A stretch of DNA of 64,000 nucleotides from Symsagittifera roscoffensis (lineage: Eukaryota; Xenacoelomorpha; Acoela; Convolutidae): positions 36,189,959-36,253,958 of the forward strand of contig NC_087069.1 in the NCBI RefSeq assembly GCF_963678635.1, in the 5' to 3' direction. The notes beneath the pieces are model-generated. The model did no database searches and was not told the DNA's origin. It worked only from the letters and a program-made list of their open reading frames with translations. Made by a program: the position numbers and the translations under genes. Shown piece after piece: positions 22,213 through 34,394 of the stretch (position 1 is the first letter of the stretch; each line of letters begins with the position of its first letter).

Positions 22213-22890
22213 TTACACGGCCCCTAGGCCATCGTGAGTAGCATCGCAAACTATTCTAGTCTCACGGTGAATATCCAAATGCCTAAGCTCTACAATGTTT
22301 TTCACTAGAGATTTCAATTGTTGAAACGCGTTCTCGCAATTCGGTGTCCAGACAAAGTCGTTGATCTGACTGAGTAACGGTCTTAACGGTGCGCTCGCTT
22401 CAGCGAGTTTTGGCAAAAGTTTATGCAAACTGTGCATAGAACCCATTAGTGGTTTTAGTTATTTTCTAGTTTTTGGGGTTTTCAAATCTTCTACTGCTTG
22501 AGTTTTCCGAACAAATGGCGCGATGCCATTTTTCCCAATTCGGAACCCTAACCATTCACACTCGGTTTTTGCAAATTCGCATTTCCGTAGTTTTAAGGAA
22601 ACTTTTGATACATCCAACTTCTTCAAAATTTTTTCCACTAATGCAGTGTGCTCTACCCTTTGACGCAATTAAGATATCGTCCATGAAAGCATTTGCATGG
22701 GGACATTCCTTAAGTAAATTATCAATGAATTTTTGAAACTCCGCTGGCATTGATGTGAGCCCAGAAAATCCGTTTTTAAATTCATATGTTCCCGTCAATT
22801 TTCCGCCGACTTATGAAAAATTGCACTGTTAGCTAGTCTTTTGTTCCAACGATACTTGACCGTACGCATAATTTGTACCATTGTAGAGAC
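22213..22890 (-). pseudogene. Ty3/gypsy reverse transcriptase, C-terminal half
   Basis: Starting from about 22890 the minus strand reads YAYGQV, then a block ending TGTYEFKNGFSGL, then MPAEFQKFIDN, then the catalytic FMDDILIA near 22675. It continues with KLRKCEFA and EWLGFRI, and with the RNase H entry FVWTPNCENAFQQL followed by IVCDATHDGLGAV near 22220. At least three frame changes and two stops are present. The N-terminal half of RT, protease and gag are absent upstream, so the element is 5' truncated near 22890. Confidence 0.9.
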
Positions 22891-24179
22891 CCATGAGCGT
22901 TCTAGCGAACTGTTTGAACATTCTGATGTTTCGTTAGTTGCGACCTCAGTGTTCTTGGAGCTCAAATTGGAAAGTTTTGAAATGTCTTCAACCTAAGATA
23001 ATTTTAGGTTTTCTGTCCTTCTGAGTCAAGGCTCAATCAAAACTGTAAAGAACACTCAGTTTTTTTTTTTATTTTTTTTAAGAACAGGAAAGTGCATCAA
23101 ATAAAATTGCCTCTTTAAAGAGAAGATTAACCCGTAATATTTTTTCATATTTCAGACCGAACTTATGCACCTGGTAGAAAAAAAGTGTCATAATTATCAG
23201 GATTCAGCATCGTGGAATTCAAAACTACCATTCTTACGTTAGATTCGGAGAATTTGAAAAGTCATGTAGCAATATAACCATCTGACATTACTTCTTCAGA
23301 AGAAAGTGAAGTAATCGCAAGTTATCTGAACGAAGCTCATAGATTGACGCTTGCAAACGTTTTTTTAATCAACTAGACAAGTTTAAACACGATGGAAAAG
23401 GAGGCTATGACAGTTTTAAAGTTGTCTGTAAATTTAGTGTCTGATGCGCGCGTTGTCTTATTCCGAGCCTTTTTCGGACCTTTGTCTTTTGTGTACAGCA
23501 ACTGCTGCCCAAATTTTGCACCTTTTTTAGAAAGTTGTTTTTCATTTAGCATATTGTTTAGTCGGGCTACGCTCTGCGGAGGTAATTAAATTGGCAAAAT
23601 TGAGGGTGTTCGATGGTAGAAACTATTGCGGATCTCATAATTGTCATTGTAAATGTCCAAAGGTTGAATTGCAACCAAAAGTCAGGTCTGAAACCTCGAT
23701 TCGTGTATGAGTTTTTAGTTTGCGTCAGTTTCATCATGAATCTGTTTCCTGGAATCATTTTTGTACTTGGTTCAAAGAAAAATGTTCATATATATACTTG
23801 TTCACAGATGCGTGCCCACAAATGCTCAGGATAGAATTGCGACCAATGTTTGAAGCCGAATTGCTTGAAACCTGAAGGACAACTCTTCAAATCTTTTTTG
23901 ACCTGTGCTGGTTTGACTCCCTTTTTATCCTCGCCTAGGCAAAGATACTGAAACAAACAAAAAAAACAATTGAAATCATTTTTGATAAAATTGACATCAA
24001 ATATCTCCTAGATTGATTTCATATTTTGAGTGCCAAAACAAGTTACTTCTCGCCTAATTTCAGGTCTAGGCCTTTAATTTTTTTGCCACAGGGAATGAAA
24101 CAGAATTTCACAATTAAAAATTTTCAGCTATATTAGTTTTTTTCCAATAAAAAGCTTATAACTTTTTTCATTGAAGAAA
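22891..24179. other. AT-rich stretch, nothing recognised
   Basis: Beyond the 5' truncation of the Ty3 remnant. Frames of 60-75 codons only, without motifs. Confidence 0.5.
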
Positions 24180-24380
24180 TACCCGGGTTGACAAAAAATG
24201 CTTATCACACAATTCCAAACTATGGAAAAAATGTTTATCATACGATTCCATACATTCCATAGAATAACAAAATTGTGTGAAAATCACATAATAACCAGTT
24301 TTTCAATACAATGGAACTGTATGATAATGATTTTTTCCATTCAATGGGATGGTATGATAAATTTTTTTACGGACAAATTT
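24180..24380 (+). repeat. Hairpin-rich element terminus
   Basis: Opens with TACCCGGGTTGAC at 24180 and continues with AAAAAATGCTTATCACAC, then blocks of TTTATCATACGATTCCATA and ATGGAACTGTATGATAATG. Complementary blocks would fold into long imperfect hairpins. The opening motif is the inverse of the terminus at 26661-26674, so these may be the two ends of one 2.5-kb insertion, or ends of separate copies. Confidence 0.6.
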
Positions 24381-24780
24381 TGCATAAGACTCAGAAATGG
24401 ATCTTCTCATACATGTTTCCGATGCTGGTCTTAAAATTTGATTTTTGTCGCACGGATAGAAGTTATGATGTATGTGTATTCTATAATCATGTGCATTTTC
24501 ACACATTCTTAGCTTGTATTAGATGATAAATATGTAACGTTTTCTCGGAGCTGACATGAAGTGTTCTTTGGATCTGCAGATTTGGACTTCAGAAAGGCGT
24601 ATTCAATTTCTTGTCAGTAATTTTTAGTGTGGGGCAACCCTTCCCCTGATGTTGATTCCCACTAATAGTAACTCTCTGCTGTCTTAAATTTGAAGAGAGA
24701 AAGTTACAGGAAACACGGTAACAGAGTTTCAAACCTCTAAAGTTTTCTGTAGTTTTTATCTTCTGTTGAGAGACTGGCAC
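24381..24780. other. Spacer, nothing recognised
   Basis: AT-rich; short chance frames only. Confidence 0.5.
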
Positions 24781-25220
24781 GTTGGGCTGGGCTATATTGA
24801 AGCTGAAACTTTCTCAGCAACAAAAGAGACGCCCCCCAAACCAATCCTTCAACCACCACCACTCCTCTCCCCCATACAAAAAAAAACTTGGAATATTTTT
24901 TTCGCAACAGCTGGTGAGGTTCAATTTCTGCCTTGAAGATGTCGAGGCCAGAGAGGCGACTCGTTCAGCCGTGTGAAGAGAGGAATAGAGGAGGCAGTGG
25001 GCAAGAGGGAACAGAGTCCCCTCTGGCACTACCACATTGACAGAGTCAGGATACATGCCAATGCACAATTGGTATTAAAAGCTCTTTTTTGAGCAGTTTT
25101 TTTATGCTTTAAATCCTGTTCCGACATCTCTTATACATACATACATACATACATACATACATACATACAAACATACATAATTACTTGCATATAAAAACAC
25201 ATACATACAAACAGACATGA
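24781..25220 (+). repeat. GC-richer segment ending in a (CATA)n microsatellite
   Basis: 24781-25080 is clearly more GC-rich than its surroundings and is followed at 25132-25220 by an imperfect (CATA)n tract. GC-rich sequence with a simple-repeat tail is what a retroelement 3' end looks like, but I see no conserved protein motif in any frame, so the retroelement interpretation is only an inference. Confidence 0.4.
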
Positions 25221-26339
25221 AAAATCAGTAAATGCCAGCTAACGTGAAAAAGTCGAAAGCGTTCATGATTTGATTGAAAAAATCAAAAACTGACAAATGT
25301 CGACTCAAATAGTCGAAAAAGGACATCGCTCGGCTGTTTTAGATAAACCATGACTCGAGCAAAATCCGCTCGATCACCTAAACTTTGCACGAACCCTTGA
25401 GTATGGTAGAGCACAGTATTTGTGGCGTGTAGAGTCGAGACATACCTTTCTCGGGTTGAGCACGGTTGAGCATGCTTTTTTTTGTCTCGCACGGTCTTAA
25501 CATGTTTCGCTTCGGTTGAATACGGTAGAGTACTTTTTCTTCGGTCAAAAACTTGGATACTATTTCACCTTTTTGTTCTCCATTGCATACAATGTTTTCC
25601 AAGGCGTATTAACGAATATTTCATGTTGATCCGAAATCATTGAAAAACAAAAAAGTTCTGAGAAATTTTTTTTCCAGAAGAACTCTGCTATCTGAGTTGA
25701 TAAAGACATAATATAAGTTCATGATCAAGTTTGTATGAAAAGAAAAATGTCAATCGATTGAATTTTTGAGTATTAAAATGATACGCTATCAAAACAAACT
25801 TCCTGCTATGCTGGTGACTTAAAAAAAACTTATTTCAAAAAAAATTTATTTTTTCAAAAAAATCGGCCATCTAAGCTTTTATACTTTTATAGACTTAGCT
25901 TTCATGCCCAAACCCTTATGTCCAACAATGCGTAATTATCGTTTGTCTAATTCGTGAAAACTAAAAGTTTATTAGCAAAAACTTTTTCCAAGCATTAGGG
26001 AGAAATGTGTATTGAGAGCAAAGTCAAATTCGCAAACTTTTCGAATATTCTGATTTTTTATTTTGTATTTTTTATTTTGCTTTTAAAAAAAAACGGAGTT
26101 ATTTCGGAAACCTCACCTTACCATCTGTTAAAAGAAATTACAACTAAGTCAATGCAAAAAGTACTCGAAGACTTATCAGTCCTAGAAAAAAAATTATTGA
26201 GCCTGATTGGTAGGAGAAAAAAGACCTTTTCTCGATGTAATTTTATCAGATTTCAGAAAAATGATATTGTTGAGTTACCCTTGAGCAGTTGCGTTGATTC
26301 GTATATGCTTTTTGAAAAGTTTTTGAACAAAAAATTTGT
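25221..26339. other. AT-rich stretch, nothing recognised
   Basis: Short frames (25283-25602 minus, 26005-26448 plus) without motifs. The latter runs into the hairpin repeat. Confidence 0.5.
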
Positions 26340-26674
26340 TTATAGAAAAAATGCTTATCATACCATTTTCATAGAAGGGAAATCGTATGATAAACATTTT
26401 TTGTCAAAAAAAAAGAAGAAAAATGGGGGCCAATTAGATCTAGATTAATCAGATAACAAATCAAGCTGAATTCAACTTACCAAAAATCTCTTTTTAAAGG
26501 TTTTCCTGAAAAAAAATCAATTAAAAAAATGCTGATCACACAATTTTCATAGATAGAAATTCTAGGATAAGCATTTTTTCCATAGAACCCATGCATCGAA
26601 TTCTATGATAATAATTTTTTTTTTTATGGAATTGTATGATAAGTTTTTTCTTAGAATGGAGGTCAACCTGGGTA
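26340..26674 (-). repeat. Hairpin-rich element terminus, inverted
   Basis: Contains AAAAAATGCTTATCATACC paired with ATCGTATGATAAACATTTTT (26347-26402), a second hairpin at 26526-26575 and a third block to 26650. It ends GGTCAACCTGGGTA at 26661-26674, the inverse of the terminus at 24180. Confidence 0.6.
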
Positions 26675-27179
26675 CGCTCCATGAAAACAGTATTGAAAAA
26701 GTAAACTCACCTTATTACACAACTTGCACCTGAATTTTCCGCACATGTACCATGGGATACCCGCTGAAGTGTCTTCAAAGGAGAGCATAGCGAGCACCAG
26801 CAGCGTGAAAGACAACCAAAGTGTGCACTGCATTTTTTTGGTTGATGAGGACCTAAGAAAACGGCGATATAAAAAAAATTGAAATGATGGTTCCTCAAAT
26901 GTGTTTGGAGGGAGTGATTTGAAAAGAGAAGGGTTTCTTGATTAAAAGATCAATAGCACTATGATATTTGATTTTTTGGTAAAAAACAGGGATTATGAAA
27001 AAAGGAATTATGAAAACGTATGGGATTGGGTTTTCTGCAATCTACAGCTATTGGAAAACTCTGTGGGATGAATATGTGTCCCGGAGTTGTGAGACCCTCC
27101 ATATTTTAGTGGCTAAACACAAATCTTAATACTATTTACGCGCGAAAAAATGTCACTTCGGAAAAGTTATTTTTTAATA
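26675..27179. other. Spacer, nothing recognised
   Basis: AT-rich sequence between the hairpin element and the degenerate tandem array. Confidence 0.5.
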
Positions 27180-28951
27180 GTAATTTTAATAGAGGAAAAA
27201 GAGCCAACCTTTTCTGGTAAACGACTCTCAGATTCTGGGAAAATTGAAAGAAGGGGTGTATGAAATTCTTCTGCACTAGCAGCTACGTCCATTTTTCTAC
27301 CAAAAAAGTTACGCGTTACCAAAAGTCAAATTAAGATTTTTTGAATTTTGGAAGCTTTTAACTTGTATTGAATACTACCATCCCAAATCTGAGCTTTTGA
27401 GTTCAAAGAAAAAAAAGTTGAGCGAAGCTCCCCTTTGCATGTAGCTACGTTCAAAAACTTCTATGTTTTGATTTCCCATCCCTTTTTTGAAATGTTTCGA
27501 TTCTTTTTTGAAAACTACCCAGCCGAGTCTGATTTCAGAAGTTTAATCGGCTCTTTTTCAAATTCAAATTTGAAAAGCTTATTTAACGTTGTCATAATGC
27601 AATGAAATTTGGCGTGGTGACAAATCGACAACTGTCAACAGATTTGTTCTTCATACTTTACAGAGTAACATCACGCATTTAGCCGCAATAACACGTAAAA
27701 CAAACATAAAACTCAGTATTTTGAAAGTGGAGAACTCGAAAAAAGCCGTCTAAACAAAGCAACAGGTTGTGGGAAGCTTCAGTGCATAGGAAAAAGGTTA
27801 TGATATTCAAAGTTTATCTTCTACTTTTTGATTAAAAATTTTAAAACTGACAACTAATATTTTGGGCTCTTGACCATTTTCCGTCGCACATTTGAGTTTC
27901 AGTTTTGAAAAAGTAAATTTACGTTGTCATAATCTAATGAAACTGTGCATGTTGATTAAACTTTTATTTTGAACAATTGTATGCTACATACCTGACTTCG
28001 TTCAGCCATAATAACACATACGACAATTAGGGAAATGGAGAGTTTAAAATGTAGGTGGGGGGGGGGGGGTTAAAGGAGCCAGGTTTTGGTTGAAACCCAA
28101 CTTTTAATTTTTTTGAAACATTCCATTTCATCCCAAATAAGTAAAGCAAATTCACAAACTATCCAACAGGTACCTCCAACTCTAGGTGGGTCCCTATTCA
28201 TGGTCGTGAAATCAGAAAAAGAATGATGAAAAAGCTATTATTCATAAATATATTTTTTATAGGGGACATCGTAGCATATTTGGAAAAAAAAATAATCTTA
28301 CGTCGTCACAATCTAATGATAACTCGCATGGTGAACGAAGTATATTTTGTGATTACATTTGTTCTTCATCTCTTATTTGGCAACATCACGCGTTCAGCCA
28401 TAATATCACGTAAGGCAGTTGAAAAATGGAAAATTTGAAATATGGGGGGAGTGAAAAAGAGCCATTTCGGGCTCTATCTCTAAATGTCTTCACTAAAAAC
28501 TTTAATAATACCAGACTTCTTTTTACGGTTTTTTAAATCTGTTTTAAATTGAAAAACATTTCGAAAAGATGGCTCAGTATTTGGGGTTCTAAATTTGAAC
28601 GCTAAACCCAACTCACCTGTTTGTTTATAAATAAAGTTAATTATTTGAACTGATAAATATCAACTTAAATACGTAATTTATAGACAAAAATTCCGGTTAA
28701 ATTGGCCCGCGCTTTTTTTCTAATTACGTTTTTTTTTTGAACTGAATATTAAAAATTTTCATAGAAAATCTGCCTTTTGGTTTCTGAAAACTTTCAACTT
28801 GAAAAATTTTATTGAAGAAACGTTCACAAAACGTGCTCCTTACTTATCGCCCATTTTTAAGTTTCAACTTAAAAAAAGTATTTCAATGCTGTCATAGTGT
28901 TATGAAATTAGGCACCGTCTAAAACATAATAATTTTAAATTTTAACCATCT
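27180..28951 (+). repeat. Degenerate tandem array, unit roughly 335-375 bp
   Basis: A motif of the form TTGTCATAATxxAATGAAA recurs near 27588, 27923, 28299 (as CGTCACAATCTAATGA) and 28888. Each copy is followed about 90-100 bases later by a TTCAGCCATAATAACAC-type block, and units also share a GGCTCTTTTTC or AAAGAGCC block. A further partial unit lies at 29340-29500. Spacing is 335, 376 and 589 bases, so the array is old and has been interrupted. Confidence 0.6.
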
Positions 28952-30126
28952 TACCCGGTTTGACCTCCATAGACCAAAAATGGTAATCATACAATTCCAT
29001 AAACTAAGTCTATGAAAAAATACTAGTCACGAAAAAATCATCAACTTGCTGAAAGGGCGTCGTCGAATTTTCGGAGAACTTTTTTTTCTTGGTTTGGCAT
29101 AAAAAGCGGTGTATCGTGACAAACTAAAAAGAAAATTTTTCGTCAAAAAAAAAACGCTAGTCATGCAGTTTCCATATATGGAATTGTATCACTGACATTT
29201 TTTTGATGGCGGCAACAAAAAATTTTTCCAATTAACTTTGAAATTGCCCCAAAAACTTTTATTGTTTTTATTTCAACCGCAAATCAAATTTTGGGCTCTT
29301 TTACCTTTTCCCCCCACCTGCAGTTTTTTATAATTAAAATTACTGTTCGCATTGTCCAATTGTCATGAAAATTGACATGCAAATAAATTAGACTATGAAA
29401 AACATATTTGGTCTTCATATTTAACCTTGTAAAACCACTCGTTAGACCATTAAAATGACGCTCATGTGAAATGGGTGGGAAAAAGAAAAAGAGCCGAATT
29501 TTGTACTCAAACAGACATTTTTCGAAAAAAAAAATTTTTTTTATGCAAAATTTAATTTTTTGTGCGCATAACGTAGTCCTAGATCCACTGATAATGGATT
29601 TTTCCCCTTTTCGCTTCATAACTTTTTCAAAAACGCAAAAAAAAATCTTTTTTTTTGAATGGCATCACTATGTACGCCTTGATCAATGTCCGATGAATTA
29701 AAAACTCGAAATTTAAAAATAATCATCTTTGAAAATTTTTGCCATAATCTAAGAGTTTGATAACTTCGTTATGTTGTTTGTAAAAGACACATTCAAGACA
29801 TGCCGGGCCATTTTGAATGCATTTTTAATGCGAGACGGTCAAACCTTTGGTTACTCTACGTTTTAGTAACCAACGTTTTTGTCATTTGTGTTCGGTTACG
29901 ATTACAACCAAAAAAAACTTTAAGAAACTAAAAAGTAAAAAATCAATAAATTTTTTGGTTTACGTAATAATGCTAGTCACTCAATTTCCATATATAAAAA
30001 ATCATAAATAATAGACCTTTCACGCAATTTTCTGTACCTATGGAAATGCATGAAAAGTGTATGTTCAGCATTTTCCTTAATTGAAAATGAAAATGGTATG
30101 GTTAGCTTTTTTGGTCAACCCGGGTA
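28952..30126. repeat. Hairpin-rich insertions bracketing a unit of the tandem array
   Basis: Left part 28952-29215 opens TACCCGGTTTGACC and has a hairpin with CAGTTTCCATATATGGAATTG. Right part 29815-30126 contains TCAATTTCCATATAT blocks and ends GGTCAACCCGGGTA. Between them (29216-29814) lies sequence that resembles a unit of the flanking tandem array, so either one element has captured array DNA or two elements have inserted on either side of a unit. The frames at 29284-29701 have no motifs. Confidence 0.55.
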
Positions 30127-30957
30127 CGTTACATCGTATTTAGTATAAAGTTACAAGCGTTATGCATGCATATATGTTCTATTGCAGCTTGAAAGATCGA
30201 AATTCTTTTTTCAGTTCTAATTTTTGGAAACATTGGCTCTTTTTCTCACCTCCCCCCTGCAAAACTTTACTTTGTCCATTTTTGTCCATTTGACTCGGCT
30301 GCACTCTGTGCCCTAAATTTCAATTTTACACAAAAAATACTTATTTGTATTCGCGATCAGAATAGGGTCTTTCCAGTTCGTTGAGACCAAGATCCGTATT
30401 TCCAAGGCGACCAAAGATAAGTATCGGCCACTAGTGCGGTTGAAAGAAAAAAAACAAAACCTGCAACCAGTGGAACCGATGAAAACTAAATCACGATCGG
30501 TGTGACTTTCAAGACTGGCGCTTTTTAGCTAGTACATTCGAGCCACATGGTTTTTTGATACAATCAAACAAAATAGCAAAAACTATCTCTAACACTATTT
30601 CTAACAATGAAAAAAGATACGTGATTGATGGAACAGTGCATCGAATGTGTAGAAGCACGTCAATTTGGGGGAAATTCACCGATGGTTTGGGTGCAATAAC
30701 AAACAATGGTCGGAAAATCAATGCCCGCAGAAATGGTCAGATGGGATAAGGTTACGATCAGTAAGTAAGATTTTTGAAGGAAAAACAATTAGACACTTCC
30801 AAATGAACTATAGAGACATCACGGAATGACGCACCTCCCTCTTTGACATTAGAATCGAAATCATCAAAAAAAACGACGAAAAACTGGAGCTCAAACTGTT
30901 TTCAACAAAAGGAAATTTTGTCAAGCCTGCTTTCATTTGGAAGCTTCTATTGGACGT
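30127..30957. other. Spacer, possibly remnant of a Penelope-like element
   Basis: No frame over 70 codons. It lies just upstream of a GIY-YIG fragment and may contain its eroded reverse transcriptase, but I could not find the RT motifs. Confidence 0.35.
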
Positions 30958-30960
30958 GAA

Positions 30961-31120
30961 CTGAGTTCTAGAGTGGTTTACAAACTAACTCGTTGTGGAT
31001 ATAACTCCAACTATGTCGGCATAATGGTATAAAAGTTATCCAAGAGGATCAAGGAACACCATAAAGAGGATACCTCGACGGGAGAATTTTTTGCAGGAGT
31101 GTGGTCGGGCTGACTAGGTT
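30961..31120 (+). pseudogene. Penelope-like GIY-YIG endonuclease fragment
   Basis: The frame reads SRVVYKLTRCGYNSNYVG, then after one stop a KLSKRIKEHHKED helix. This matches the N-terminal part of the GIY-YIG endonuclease that follows reverse transcriptase in Penelope-like elements: the VVYK strand, a Cys-Gly turn, the YxG core and a RIxEH helix. The domain breaks off at a stop near 31111. The left breakpoint of the 5.34-kb tandem duplication falls inside it, so only the first duplicate retains the VVYK part. Confidence 0.75.
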
Positions 31121-33590
31121 CAGATAATATAGATCAAACAGGCAACTTTTTTAAACTACCTAGGATAGAAGCAATGCTCACATGGCAGAAACGTTTCAAA
31201 ACTTAACATGCACGAGAATTTTAACAGCTGGAAAATGACTCCAATATTTTAGTCTAGGTATAAACGGGTAGAATGGAAAAAAAATGAAATTGAACAAAAA
31301 TGACATGTTCAGGCGAAAAAAATTTGTAAAACAAAAAAATAGAAAATTGAAAACTAGTCAGAAATTTAACGAAACTGTTAGAAAACTGATGTTATTTATT
31401 AGGTTGTTCAATTTTGACTGTTTTTTTGTAGATGTGATATTTTATTTATGTTTGACATTCTATCATGTTTACTGAAGACAAGTTACATCCTTTTTCTTCG
31501 TAAAAAATGGTCGAAATTTCAATTTGTATTCATAGGAAATTTTTTGTTTTCCTTCTCATATCGTCCAGCTTTTTGGCCTCGATTTTTTGAACTCTATCCG
31601 CAGAAGTTACGGAAGCCTTTTTGGTATAGCATTAAATCTTTTTAGGAAGGAAAAAGTATGTTTCAAGGTATATTGATTTGTTTTTTGCCTCATGGTAACC
31701 GTATTGTCCACTTATTTTTTAAAAAAAATGGCCTCTTTCAGGGCAAAAAAACAATACTTTGGATCGCTTTCTTTAGTTGTTTAATGAAAATACTAATTTG
31801 GTGAAAGTTTTTTTGTTTTCATCTTTATTTTTGTACCCATGAGCTCACGTATTGAAAATACCCGTGTATCACGTTTTACAAAACTTTTATTTTGTACTCA
31901 ACACTCTATTTTCCATTCACGACCTCCTTTATTTTTTCCGACAAATTTTTTGAATCCCAGTTTGTTCAATTCTTTTTGAACGCGTTGCTCGTTTGACTAA
32001 TTTTAACTGAACCATCTCTTTCACATTGTGCACGTTCACAAAGTTTGTTTCGGTAGTTTTTGACTGTTCGCGTACTAAAAGTTGCACCACGCAGTTCGAG
32101 CTAGTGGTCATAGCCAAATATTGCTCTACTTTTATACGAGTGCTTTGATGATTGGTCTAGTTTTCCAGAATTTTAAGTGTTCAATAGACCATTTTTTGTC
32201 ATCAAAACATAGCAAACTGAATATGACAGACGGCATTTTTTCGCCATACTCTTTGTTGAATAAGTTGCAGGCCTTAATTGTCTCCCATTCAAGTTGCTAA
32301 AATTAGTAGTAAAATTTAACTTTTCTCTCAGTAAAATCATTTACCACCCGTACGTCGTCAAAGCGAGGGTTTCAGATGAGAATATTATCTTTAGAATTAA
32401 AAAGTTCCTCTGCCAAAACCGAACTGATCGCACTAATTTTCACTTTAATTTTGCAAGGTTCCCATTAATTGACCCAACCGTCCAAAGCTTCTACAGTGTT
32501 ATTTTACAAACTTCTTGAATTAAAGTTACATCATCAGATTTTGGCTGGAAGTAAATCCAGAGTTGTTGTCCAGGTGTGGGTATCTGAATGTAATTTTTGC
32601 AGTTCTTTTTATCTAATTATATTGAGGAAAGGCAATTCTTAATTTGATCATCTAAAATAGATCAAATGTACACAATCTAACAAAACCAATGGTGGTTACT
32701 CAATGTCCCAAACTGGTTTTTAATAGTGGTTGCGTGTTTTAGGTAGTTAGAGCCCTAGCTGTGGGGGCGTACACTTTTCTGCTTAGATTGGTAGAGGTGT
32801 TTTGGAAGTGGCCTTTAAGCTGTAGCGATCCTAGAGATGTCATAAAGAAAACTCCAAATTGGCTCCGATTGATTGAAAGCACAAAAGCACAAAGGTTAGT
32901 GCCTGAATTTTAAGCCAAAAGTAATAGAGCTTATTTTTCTTAAATTCAATTGTGACTTGAGTGATTGGTTGTTAAAATTTATGAACTTTAATAAAAAATG
33001 TTTTTTTTTAATTTCAATTTGAAGTTTTTTTTGAGAATTTGAAACTGTCAGTTCAAACGCTTCGGCGCATTTCGTGCATGGTAAGGATTATCAAGTAAAT
33101 TTTAAAGATAATTTTCAACGATCATTAAAAAATTTCAATCATAACTTGAATATCAAATTTACAAAAACCATCACTCGATTTGAAACAACTGTTTAATTTG
33201 CGTCCTAATAATTTACAACATTAGTAAGCAACGGTTTCCCATAAATTTCTAATTAGTTTTCATTTTTTGTTGAAATTTTCGTTTTACTCAAACTTTTTCC
33301 TCAAATATGTCAAAATTCAATTTTATTTATTTTAACGCTTTTGTTTATCTATGTTTCTACATGGACTACATCTTTAGATTTAACTCCCTCCTCCTGAATT
33401 CCTCACGCGTGTTTAGGCCGTTTCCACCACATATGTAACGCTTCTAGTGAAAGTATTTTATGTGTGTTGCCCGTTTGAAGAACAAAGTGAGACAAACAAA
33501 ACAGTCTACGCGCTACCCGAGCGGTCTCTGAACCCAAACATAGTGACTCGAGCAAAAAATTAAAGGATATAGCTTGAAAAGCAACAAAAA
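31121..33590. other. AT-rich interior of the duplication, nothing recognised
   Basis: Frames of 60-75 codons at 31284-32518 (repeated identically at 36622-37856) have no motifs and are AT-biased. Conservation between the copies reflects recent duplication, not selection. Confidence 0.5.
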
Positions 33591-33885
33591 CAACTGGCAG
33601 GGAGAATTATGATCCTCTGGCTCAACATTCTGAACAACCGCACATCTAGTCACAGAACAAACGACTGGCCGAACTCATAGAATATCTGCATTCAAAACCA
33701 CAACGGATTAAGGCCATCATTTATTGCAGACGAACGCAGACACCGGACATAATTCAGGATCTGAGAAAGACAGACATCCTTTTTGTTGCTGCTACAATGA
33801 ACTTAATCTCTACGAGAAAGAGACAGAACCCCGTGCATGGTAGACAAACATCCCCAACTTCATCAGACCATTGAACTGGAAATCA
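33591..33885 (+). pseudogene. Possible retroelement ORF fragment
   Basis: A roughly 95-codon stretch, open except for one stop near 33647, with protein-like composition (for example QHSEQPHI, then RLAELIEYLHSKPQRIKAII, then ISTRKRQNPVHGRQ). GC content is above that of the flanks. It lies about 0.5 kb upstream of the LINE and might be a trace of its first ORF, but I see no diagnostic motif. The same sequence recurs at 38931-39225 in the second duplicate. Confidence 0.3.
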
Positions 33886-34394
33886 AATAGCTGCGCGTGA
33901 TATTGACCCACAGGGATCATCAGCCCGGTTTTTTTTTCGGAAACACGATCGAAGAGGTTATTGCACAGTCGATGCAGAACGAAAGCCCGGAGAGTGCAGG
34001 AATTTGGAAGGGAAGATCCGGATCTAATTGCAGATAAGTAGAGGTAAGCAGCACTTGTAGTTTTTTTCCTGTCTGAGTGTCGTGTGAGTTTAGGTGCTCG
34101 TGGCCCGCAGTCAAAATAACTGTAATATTGTTGCCACCTCATTTCCTACAATGGATTCTAAAATAAAAACTGACCTTGAAACTTGTTTTAGACTATTTGA
34201 AATACCTTAAAAAAGTACATAACAGTTTTCAAAGAAATAGGCTTCTTACATAATACCTTAATAAGGATATCATACCAAATTTTTTGAAGTTTTGCGTGCC
34301 GTAGAATAGTGTTTTTTTTAAATCAAGCGGTTAGGTAATTTAAACTTGAGCTTAAGCTCTTGAGATCTCAATTGAGCCAAACAAAAAAAAGTCG

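Noticed and set aside
26005-26448. 147-codon plus-strand open frame
   Set aside because: Phe/Lys/Leu-rich AT translation that runs into a hairpin repeat; no motif or splice context.
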